Source: Ciona savignyi (lineage: Eukaryota; Chordata; Ascidiacea; Phlebobranchia; Cionidae). Taken from it: a DNA stretch of 64,000 nucleotides. How positions within the stretch are numbered: position 1 is the stretch's first letter; each line of letters begins with the position of its first letter. The position numbers were made by a program, and so were the translations under genes. Of this stretch, positions 1-10,500 are shown piece by piece. The stretch spans positions 852,503 to 916,502 of the forward strand of contig CH003264.1 in assembly GCA_000149265.1 (NCBI GenBank), read 5' to 3'. The notes under the pieces are model-generated. The model searched no databases and was not told where the DNA came from. It saw only the letters and a list, made by a program, of their open reading frames with translations.

Positions 1-500
1 GTGATTTGGAACGCAAAGGCGTTATCACATGGACAATCGTCACCTCGCGCACACCGTCGGGTTACCGGAGGTATTGTAGAGTGTTATGTATGAAATTAAA
101 GACGTTTATTTTATTTAGTATAGAACCCATTATTCTACTAGTGTAACTTCCCGACAAGGTGCTGGCTCCTAACACTCCTAACACCACACACATCTTCTTT
201 CTAACCGTTAATTCCAAAACATACTACCAAAAGACCGATTACCTCACGATAATGCTCATGCGGTAAAAAACAAGCGTTTTATAGTTCGGTGAAATTGTGG
301 GAAAAAGGGAATACAATACCGATCTTATTCCCTAGTGACATCGATATAATATAAACAATAATTGCGACGATAAATCTTACAACTAGGTTCAAACGATGTC
401 CGTTTAATACCTTGCACAAGGACACATCTACTAGCTAGCACCCATTTCCGACGTATAAACCATTTGGATGAAAAACGACGCACTAAACCACCTAGCTAAT
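1..500 (-). mobile_element. tRNA-derived SINE, interrupted by the solo LTR
   Basis: Minus-strand copy of the window's main SINE. The body is at 1-141 and the tRNA-like head resumes at 387 after the LTR. The AATCGTCAG motif at the end touches the acceptor of the first HAL exon. Confidence 0.7.
142..381 (+). mobile_element. solo LTR inserted in a SINE
   Basis: A 240-bp segment begins TGTAACTTCCC and ends CTTACA, giving short TGTAA/TTACA inverted ends. It is flanked by ACTAG on both sides (137-141 and 382-386), a 5-bp target duplication, and splits an otherwise continuous minus-strand SINE. Its first ~34 bp nearly match the minus strand at 51026-50993. Confidence 0.65.
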
Positions 501-514
501 CTTTAAATCGTCAG

Positions 515-3500
515 ATTGCTTCGTACGCCGAGGTGAAAGTCAAAAAAGCAAGGAAACTACTCGACGACATAATAGTCGAGAATAAAGGTAATATAATCCA
601 TTCAAACCCGAGCCAAAATTAACACAATTCATCTACATGTAGTGGTCTATGGTGTATCCACTGGTTTCGGCAATTTTGCAAATGTGGTGATTTCCCATGA
701 TAACTTGGAAATGTTGCAAACGAACTTAATTGAATCGCATTGCGCTGGAGTGGGGCCACCTCTTTCTCCAGAGAAGACACGAATGTTGTTAGCGCTGAGG
801 ATCAACGTGCTTTGTAAAGGCTTCAGTGGAATCTCATTGGAAAGTTTGACAACCCTTGTCGACGCATTTAACGGTTTGTTACATTTCATTGGTTAATGGC
901 ATTGATTAATCAAACTAAACGGGTAAAGGAGGAAAGTAGGTAAACTGCATACCAAATAACTTGGTATAATGGCTGGGTAAAGATTTAGGATAGGATATTA
1001 TTGTTTATTCCCGTGAATGGGAAAACAAAGGGGTTAACACGCGGGCAATCATCAGATAACCTCACGTCCACCGTCGGGTTACCCAATCTATTGCAGTGTG
1101 TTGTGTATGATTAAGACGTTTCGTAAATTTGGTAGAACTCTACATTCCACTAGGTTCAGACAAGATCCGTTAAGTGCTTTTTCCAAGCACACAACCGACT
1201 AGCTAGCGACTAGTGTTAAAACTTCTGGGATTGGGATTAGTGTTTAGGGCAGGGTTAGAATCGGGTTCTATAGTTTTAATAAGCAGTATCTCTTATTTTT
1301 TAAGTGTTTCATCTTATTTCAGACTTAATAATATAAGTATTTAATAACGATCTCAATTATTTTAATAAAAAAATAAGTACAGCAACTTAATCGAGGTTAA
1401 ACAAAGCTGACATTTAATTAACGATTTCACCGAAAAGTTAAGTGCTGTACCTTAATCCAGACTTAACAAAATCGGCATTTAATTAACGATTTCATTGATT
1501 TTCAAAAGCATCTTGTTTGCCTTGGATCCCGGAGCAAGGGACGGTTGGAGCAAGTGGAGATCTTGCTCCTCTTGCTCACATGGCGCTTGGAATGATGGGG
1601 AAGGGACAGATGTGGTCTCCGAGGAGTGGATGGGCGGATGCAAGGATCATTTTGGAAGCAAACAGCATCCGACCTCTTAAGCTTAAAGCGAAAGAAGGTT
1701 TGTTTATTGTATTAGTAAACCTTATTAATAAGATCAGTCTTCTATTTACCGGACTACGTTTCGATTTGTTTGCACATAATTCTGCATGTATTAATGAAAT
1801 AAGTCATGAGTTGCCAACTCCGGGACCCCATGCGGCTCTTTCATTCTTCTGATGCGACTCTTATTAATTTTTTTGTTACTGTAGCGAGCGCCTAATCAGT
1901 TTAAAACTCATGAATAAGTGAAAAAATCAGAAGAAAACTCGCTTCTTTATCTTACACAGTGTTGTGCATAAATTGCAAAAGGTTACCGACCGCTGGAATA
2001 AGTCAACCTTCTCCTGAAAAGATATTCAACAAATATTTACCGGACTGAGTTTCGAGCCACAATGGCCTCGTATCAAAGTTTTTTGGTATATTTTTCTGTA
2101 TACACGCCTACCAATTGGTGAATGTGCTTTGTTTGAATCAAGATCATACACCGACGCAGGCTATTTTTACTTAAATGTCTCCTTGCTTCTGTATATGTTT
2201 TTCATTCGACCACACGATGATATTTTTCAACGAGCGAGGTCGTTTAACAAGCAACAGGCAAAGTCGTAATTATGCATTTGATTCTGTGTACGAATAGGAT
2301 GCGTTTTCCATTCTGCCACACGACCGTTTGTAAGTGAGGTCGTACGATTTATAGAAATGGTTTTCAGGACTAGCACTCATCAACGGAACACAATTCATCG
2401 CTGCGATTGGCTCCGAGGCTGTAGAACGAGCCCGATACATTGCGCTACAGGCGGACGTTGTGGCAGCTTTAACGCTGGAAGCTTTGCAAGGCACAAGTCG
2501 AGCATTTGACGCTGCGATCCATGGAGCCCGACCACACAAAGGCCAACAAGCTGTAGCACAACGTATAAGGAGGTTGTTGCAATACGGAGGCACTCCGTCC
2601 GAGATTACAGGTGCGTTTTTTTACATTTTTTTATAGTTTTATATTTTATCCTCGTGATTGGGAAAGTGCAATAGGGGTTCTTAGACCAGTAATCGCCAAA
2701 TTACTCTGCGCCTACCATCGGTTGAAGAAAGTATTGTCGTGTGTTGTATATAAACGAGAGATTTTCTTCACTTTTAGTACAACCCATCAATCTACTGGGT
2801 TCATGCGATGTTCACTAACTGGCTAAGGACACAGCTGACTAGCTAAGGCTATTGCTTAAAAAATAATAAGACCATTACGGCCTTTTACCCAAAGGGTTGC
2901 GAGTTCGAAACTGGTCGTTGGTTAGTTGGTTGTGGGAAAAGCACTTAACGGACATTTCCAGAACCCAGTGGAATAATGGGTTCTACCAAATTAAAGGAAC
3001 GTCTGAATCATACTCATTTTTCCATTTCAAGGGATAGACATGAATATCACATCCGTCAAAAGTGGGCTAAATATTGTTTAAGTCAAAACATTTCAGAACA
3101 TTAAATCTTTCTAATATGCCCAGAGAATCACAAGAACTGTCCACGGGTACAGGACGCTTACACATTAAGATGTTGCGCACAAGTCCATGGGATTGCACAC
3201 GACACAATCGACTTTGTTACGAACATTCTAAACGTTGAGCTGAACAGCGCTACAGATAACCCGGTAAGTGAATGACTGGATTATGAACCAGTAAAGCAAC
3301 TATGGAGGCCCAACTTAGTATAACCAATCATATTTGAGTCGAAAGGTTGCAGATTCAATACTGGTCGCTAGCTAGTTGGATGTGTCCTTAGAAAAGGTAA
3401 TTAGGCACATCGCCAGAAACCCGTTGATTAATGGGCTGTACTACAACTAAATAAACGTCTTAATCATACACAACATACTGCAAGAGCTTCAGTAACCCAA

Positions 3501-6500
3501 AGGTGGGCGCGAGGTTATCTAACGATTATCCATGTGAGAACGCCCGTTGCGATTTTCCCCATTCACGGGGATAAAGCATTATAATCACATTACCTAGTTA
3601 ACCACTAGGTTCAAACTTTAATTTTCTTAACCAAATATGGATTTCAGATGGTTTTGATAGACCGAGGGGAAACAATATCAGGGGGGAATTTCCATGGGGA
3701 ATACCCCGCGAAGGCATTGGATTATCTGGCGATTGGAGTGCACGAGATAGCGGGCATGAGTGAGAGGCGAATCGAAAGACTTTGTAACCCAGGTACGAAT
3801 TACAGGTTTTATCAACTAAGCATGTGTGTTATATTGGTAAAATATCTTGTTTCTACAGCTTATAAGGTGCAAAAACAGTTAATAGAATAGGAAGATGGGA
3901 TATTCATGTTTATTCCCGTGAATGGTAAAACCAAGAGGGTTAACAAACGGGCAATCGTTAGATCACCTCGCGCCCACCGTCGGGTTACTGGAACTATTGC
4001 AGTGTGTTATGTATGATTCACACGTTCCTTTAATCTCGTAGAACCCATTAATCTGCTGGATTCAAGCAATGTCTGTTAAGTGCCCAAAGACACAACAAAC
4101 TAGCTAGGCCACGCAGCACTAAGGCCACGCAGCACTAAACCACCAGACTAACCTGCCGGACAAATATACTTTATTCATTTAAGAAAGTACTTTATGTGCA
4201 TAACATTAAACACTTAAATCTCGTGTGGAATAACTAATTTATGTTGTTGATATACATATGTATAAGACAGTTAGATGTCTTATTTTAAAGAATCTATATG
4301 TAAGATTATGAAAATGCTTTGTTTTCACAGCTTATAGCAATTTGCCTGCGTTTCTTGTAAAGGACGGCGGGTTTAACTCTGGGTTTATGATTCCACACTG
4401 TACAGCTGCGTCTCTGGTTTCCGAAAACAAATGCTTGTGCCATCCTTCATCTGTGGATTCCCTGTCTACAAGCGCCGGCCAGGAGGACCATGTGTCTATG
4501 GGGGGATGGGCTGCTAGAAAGGTGACGTAAATTAATTTAGTTTTTCTTAAGTTTATTTGTTCTCCTTTACATTAAAAAAGAATAGCACAGTTATTTAAAA
4601 AAGGAGGGCAGATTAAACGGCAACAGTAGTTAAAACACTACAGTATATACACGCGGTAGAACGGAGAAAAAAGGTGACGTGGCCGTTAAACCTTACATTA
4701 AGGATTAAGCGAAACAAATTGAGACAGATAATTTAATTTACAACAAATTGAATAAAATTAAAAACTTAAATAATAGTCGTCAGGGTAAACATGTTGCTAG
4801 AAAGTTACGTTTGGAATAGATTGGTGGGTGCGTCGCCTTTCAGCAGAAAGGTTGTAGCATCGTCGCTGGTCGCTATAGATTAGGGGTTCTTTTAACCTTT
4901 TTGTCTCGTTTACCGCTTTCCGAAAAAAAAGTATAATTTACCCCCATCTTCTTGGTTACCCTTTGTAAAGAAAAGTAAAGCAAATCTTTTCGTTTTTTTT
5001 ACCAGGGCACATATCAAAATAGTTTTTTTTGGTTATGAAAAACTACAGTAAACACACAAGAATGTAAAAAAAATTCTTTTAATACTTACTGACACACATT
5101 TCAACAGTCAATCAGTGAGACATTTGTGCTTGTTTTCCACGAAATTTTCTCCTTCAATCGGTAAAATTTACCTCCAAGGGGTAAATTTACCCCTGGTTAA
5201 GAACCCCTGCTATAGATGGTTTGTTGCGTCCCTGGGCAAGTATTTAGCGAACATTGGCTGATCCCAGTGGTTCTAATAAAGGTGAATAACGATCTTAATC
5301 ATACATTTTATAACCCAACGGTGGTTGCAAGATAATCTGATGATTGCTCGTGTGATAACGCCCATTGCTTTTTCCATTCACGGGGATTAAACATAAATAT
5401 ACTGTAACGTTAAATTATAATCATCAGACTAAGCCACGTTTAAACTTCTACATATAGAAATATATAAAATGTGATATTCATGTTTAACCTTGTAAATGGG
5501 TATATATGCGAAATATTGGGCGTTAACATAAGGAGAATCAGATTACCTCGCAAATGCGTAAGGGAGTGTTACTACACGGGCAATCGTCAGAACACCTCGC
5601 GCCCATCATCGGCTGACCGGAGCTATGGTATGTGTTGTGTATGATTCACACGTTCCTTTAACTTGATAAAAATCATTATGTAATGTTGAAAAGAAAGAAT
5701 TAAATTGCTCACATCGCAGGCATTGAAGGTTGTTAGTCATGTCGAGTACGTGGTTGCAATCGAACTGCTGTGTGCATGCCAAGCTATTGAGTTCCACCGT
5801 CCATTGAAAAGTACTGAGTCTTTGGAAGCCGTCCATTCCCTTGTCCGCACCGTGGTCCCGTAAGTCTTCACCTCGTGGTGGCCGAATGGGCAACACTAAA
5901 AGAAGGGAAAGCGGGAAACTGTTTTTTTTAAACTAAGGAAACTAATTCTAACCCTGCCCAAAACACTAACTTAACCCCAGAATTAACCTTAACGCCAACC
6001 CCATGTTTAAAACTTACTCTAATGTCCTAATATTTATTTTAGTGTATACCGTTTTCTTCATTTTAGTTTTCCCCGGCAAAGGTTACAATTTTCCCCGGCC
6101 AAAATTACCACGACCAATATATATATACCGAACTCCTATGCAAAACGGTCCTAGTAAACCCTTTATTGGCTAGCTAATAAGTGCTAATACTGTTTTTTTT
6201 GTGTTAAAATCGTAACATGGACCATTCGGACATAACACTGTAGGCCTACTGCGATCCATGGAACAGGAATCTTATGTTTATCTTCGTGTATGGGAACACG
6301 CAAGAGGTGTTAACACATCGATAATCGTCAGAATACCTCTCACCTATACCGTTGGGTTACTAGAGCTATTGTAGTGTGTTGTATATGATTGAGACGTTCT
6401 TTCGATTTAGTACAACCCATTAATCCACGGCATTCGCGGGGGTAAACATGATTATCTAACGTTTTTTTTATAAAACAAACTGTACTACCAAACAATAACT

Positions 6501-6679
6501 TTATTTTCAGGCCGTACGAAAAAGACAGAGTACACAGTACCGACATAGAAGCGGTAACTAAACTCCTTCGTACGAAACAAGTTTGGAAATGCGTTGAAAA
6601 GTTCGTCAACCAACCTATTACACCTGGTATAGAAATGTCTCGTTCACCTACGTCCAGCTATATGCAAAGCAATGCTTGA
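515..6679 (+). CDS. HAL: histidine ammonia-lyase (histidase), 5' end missing
   Basis: It deaminates L-histidine to trans-urocanate, the first step of histidine breakdown, as a cytosolic tetramer. I read nine exons: 515-587, 643-873, 1509-1697, 2368-2610, 3124-3263, 3648-3792, 4331-4521, 5720-5859 and 6511-6679. All join in phase (1521 nt, 506 residues plus TGA). The exon at 1509 carries [12 protein letters not shown], whose Ala-Ser-Gly cyclises to the MIO electrophile. Other family motifs are [57 protein letters not shown] and [12 protein letters not shown]. The N-terminal ~100 residues expected from the family are not seen and probably lie before position 1. The first listed acceptor (515) directly follows a SINE and is the least certain border. 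An AATAAA at 6979-6984 could serve polyadenylation. Introns contain many SINEs. Identity is very secure. Confidence 0.95.
993..1208 (-). mobile_element. tRNA-derived SINE copy
   Basis: It shows the tail GTTTATTCCCGTGAATGGG, the body ACCGTCGGGTTACC and the head GACTAGCTAGCGACTAG in minus orientation, within a HAL intron. Confidence 0.75.
2637..2840 (-). mobile_element. diverged tRNA-derived SINE copy
   Basis: A diverged minus-strand copy; the ends ATCCTCGTGATTGGG and CACAGCTGACTAGC remain recognisable. It lies just after the third HAL exon of this window. Confidence 0.55.
2868..3014 (+). mobile_element. partial tRNA-derived SINE copy
   Basis: Plus-strand head and middle of the SINE: the B-box-like GAGTTCGAAACTGG is followed by CACTTAACGGACAT. 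The 3' part is absent. Confidence 0.6.
3340..3590 (+). mobile_element. tRNA-derived SINE copy
   Basis: Plus-strand copy from the B box through CATTCACGGGGATAAA, in a HAL intron. Confidence 0.7.
3896..4165 (-). mobile_element. tRNA-derived SINE copy
   Basis: Nearly full-length minus-strand copy with the tail TTCATGTTTATTCCCGTGAA, in a HAL intron. Part of its head (GGCCACGCAGCACTAA) is duplicated. Confidence 0.75.
4815..5400 (+). mobile_element. tRNA-derived SINE split by a hAT MITE
   Basis: The tRNA-like head (4815-4880) and the remaining body (5218-5400, ending CACGGGGATTAAACAT) are separated by the MITE at 4881-5209. Confidence 0.7.
4881..5209. mobile_element. hAT-type MITE nested in a SINE
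   Basis: A 329-bp element with ends TAGGGGTTCTTTTAACC and GGTTAAGAACCCCTG (inverted repeats apart from a 2-base gap and the terminal base). It is flanked by a perfect 8-bp duplication CTATAGAT at 4873-4880 and 5210-5217. It is AT-rich with no coding frame. Confidence 0.8.
5471..5672 (-). mobile_element. tRNA-derived SINE, rearranged copy
   Basis: Minus-strand SINE sequence with an internal partial duplication (two CAATCGTCAG/GGAGAATCAG-like segments at about 5525 and 5580). Confidence 0.5.
6264..6460 (-). mobile_element. composite SINE remnant
   Basis: A minus-strand 3' half (6264-6425) is joined to an oppositely oriented tail (TTCGCGGGGGTAAACATGA at about 6432-6455), just before the last HAL exon. 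Confidence 0.5.
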
Positions 6680-7550
6680 AGGTTAAGGAAGTGCCCCGCA
6701 ACCTTTTTTTCAGGCATACTAGAAACGTACTAAATTTGACGGCAAATTGCAATCAAAATGATACAATGTGAGGTATTCTGACAAGATACTTTTTGATTTT
6801 ATATTAGCGAAGTGTCTAATAGCCGTAATATTAAAATTTGCAAAAAAAACTAAAATCCTTTTATTTGGTAAAAAACAAAAATATTATTATTTTCCCGCGG
6901 CACACCTTGCATTGTCTTCCAGCACAGCAGTGTGTCGCGACACACCGGTTGCGGTGAACTGGGTTTAGGGTGTTACACAATAAAAAAATCTACCACCTGA
7001 CCGGGCATATGTAGGTTTAAAAAGCATTTAATGAAAGCTTGTAGTTGGGTACTTATGGTGAAAACGATATTTATAATAACATAGTTTAAATTTGTAAGCA
7101 TACATTACTTTTTAATGCTGCTGTTTTCGCTTACTGCAATAAATGTGCCAAAACCAACTCGTTTTGTGAAATATTTTAGGCACAGGTGTATAACATCTAA
7201 ACTGGCAACGATATTAACATATAGAGAACCGTAGTTTTTAAAACTGATACTACAACATATAAACGGTATTAAGGATAGATAACTGGAATTTAAAACGAAA
7301 CACCATACCCTAACTACATTAATATAAACGATTAGCATTACTTCAATAAGTTTATAGCGAATGAACTTAACACCTTGGCAGATAACTGTAGGCTACATCA
7401 CTAAAAAATAACACGAGGCAGAAACTTGTACTTGTCAAAATAAAGTAAACAATGCTTATACGTGTAAGGCACAATTTTGAAAATTCCTAGATAAAAATTA
7501 AATCACATAGACTTATTTTTTCATGTGGATGGTTTTAAATAAATTTGTTT

Positions 7551-10500
7551 TTACATATACTGCGGTAGATGTGAGCTATTTTCGATGTCGGAATCCACAT
7601 GACTAGGTTTTTTTTCGTTGTTAGCTTGTTGTCTTTTCAAATCTTCTTTGATTGTAGCTAAAACAAAAAAAAATCAACAAAAATGACATTAATCAGAAAT
7701 AACTTAAAGTGGATAATATGAGTCTTACTGTATTTGTTCTTTTATAGGATATGCATGTTTACCGCTGTGAATAGGAAAAGGCAAGAGGCCTTAATCGTCA
7801 GATTACTGTTTGCTAACCGTCCGGGTTACAGGAGATATTGTGGTGTTTTGTGTTTTATTCTCACGTTCCTCGAATTTGTTAGAACCCATCTTTAAATATT
7901 TATAGCTTCTTACTGCCCGTGTGGTGTACTACAGTAGCCCCCAACCTTTTTATCGCTTCGGAGTGATTTTCGGACCAGTGAAGATTTGATAATTTTACTG
8001 TGGCCAGCAGTAAGAGGAATGTTGATTATTTGTTCTGTAGAATTGGCCTACAGCAGCACGTCTAGGTGACTTAAAAGTGCCGTTAAAAACAAATTGCCCT
8101 TATAGACATAATGCAATATATCGGTTTAAAAGTTAAATGCCCAAGGTTTGATCATGATGAATTGGACACAAAGCCTTTCTAACAAGCGACTTTGTAACGT
8201 CACAAGTATGCTTGTAACATCATTAAACTTCCACTAATTTGCAAAACAATGTAGTGTGAGAAAAAAATGCAAAACAAAAATAAAACGATAAAAATAGTTA
8301 AATATGCCGCTGGTGCGGCCTAACTGATCCGCCAAACGGGGATTGGGGACCATTGGTTTACTATACACCACTTTCAAGTAAAAAAAATAAATAGAAAAGC
8401 TATGAACAGAGAACAAGTTTACAAAATGTCAAATTTTATACAAAGTTACCGGTTAATATGGAGCCAATTAACAAGGCGGCGCATAGAAAGATGTTCGCTC
8501 CAAGAACTGAAGATGCTGGTATTAACTGACCCATACTCAACGTGAAAGCAATTCCAAATATCTAAATAAAATTTTATTAAAAGCTGAAGCTTTGGATATT
8601 TAATCGGAAAACCCCAAGGGACGATATATATGCAATTGCCAGATTACCTCCCGCTCCCGCCCACTGTTGAGCTACAGAACCAATGGCAGTGTGTTGTGCA
8701 TGGTTAAGATGTTCATTTAAATTTAAAACAAACAATTAATCCACTGAGTTTTAACTATGTTTGCTTAGTGCCTTTCACAAGGATACAATTGAACAACTCA
8801 CGACTAGTTTCGAATCTAAATCCGTTCGACAAAAGAGCGACGCCAACCCAAAGCTATTATTTTTTAACCAGGCTATGTATCGAACCCATGTCGTCGCTAC
8901 GTCCGTTATTATATAGTACAGTAGTAGCCAGTATATATATATATATATCGGTCGCATTAACCCCTCGGCCACACGACCGTACCCCACCAAGCTATTCTGT
9001 CAGACAGTTCTCACCTGAGCTGAAGCATTAAGTAGTCCAGAGGAAGTTCCTTCGGAAACAGGAAAGGTTAGTTCGGCAGCAAACTCGAAGCCGAGGGGAA
9101 GATAACCAGTCATCGTGAATCTGTCAACAAAGTTTATTTTTTAAAGTAAAATGGCCTGCATTAAACGGTTGTGTGGTCCAATAGTTAACAAAACTGATAC
9201 ATATACCGCTCCAAATATAAAAAAAACGTTCTTAGTGACGAGCCCATCATGAGTACGAAACTTAGACAGGTAAAATAATTGCATGCAAGATCGTTTTAGA
9301 TTTAGCCCGACGTTTATTACAAAATATAGTGCCACAGATAAAGAATTATATATGTTTTTTTTCTAATGCCATGCAAGAGAATGTATTTCGTAATAAAATT
9401 TGCAGAGTGGATATCAATCAGACGGTGTATCTGCCGTTAATTCTCTTTTTGAGCGCCACGCCGCTTTATTTTTAACCCTTTCTCTATAGTGGCATTCTAT
9501 TAGAGGGCGTTAAATTTGAGAGTTTCGCTTAATTGTTGAAACTTTTTTATATAGTGGAGTCGTATTAAAGGTGGCGTCCAGTAAAGATGACGCTTAAACA
9601 AAGGTGACGCTCAAGTGAAAGTGCCGTTCAGGTAAGAGGTTTTACGGTATACTGGCCAACGCGGCAATTAGACCATATATAAGAAGGGCGTTTTAGAAAT
9701 AATTTAAAAATACGGGACGGGTAATTACCCCAATGCTCCACTTGCGATAAATACCACCCAAAGATAGCCAAGATCCAGGGTCGCAGTGTACAATACCATG
9801 AAGGCAAGGGTAGATATATAAATTACAACGGTCGTTTTCCTAGAATGAAAATAATGAAAAGTTTTTACACAAGCCCTATTGATTAGCTTGGTTGGTTAGT
9901 GCGACGCCTTTCAGTCGAAGGGTTGCAGATTCGAAACTGGTCACTAGCTAGTCGGCTGTGCCCTTGGGCAAGGCACTTTACGGCTTATGCCTGAACTGAT
10001 GGGTTCTAGCAAATTAAAGGAGCGCCTCAATCATACACAACACACTACAATAGCTCCGGTAATCAAACGGTGGGTGCCGGGTAATCTAACGATTGTGTTT
10101 ATCGCCTTGGTTTTCCCACTCACAGGGATAAATATGATGTCCTATCCTATCTAACGACCTCAATATCGTAACGGTGAGTTTACTTATAAATTTGAGTTCG
10201 ATCCAACCAAATCCCACAAACGATTGAACCAACAATACCAGCAAGTACCATAGTCAAACCAATCTGTCCAGCTTCCACTATATTTTCCTGCAAAAAAACT
10301 AGTTTAAATATTTAACAAAAATAATCGTCGAACAAGAAAGTACCGGGTAAAAATTCAAAATCTCCTGATTTAGAAGAGTGGAAATAGCATAAAATGAACC
10401 GGTATTCACTCCTGCAATAAAAGGTAATATATGTTTGAATAATAAGTGTCTAGGGTAAAAGCTTGTGGTTAGTTTTAACCGAAGGGTTGTAGATTCGAAA

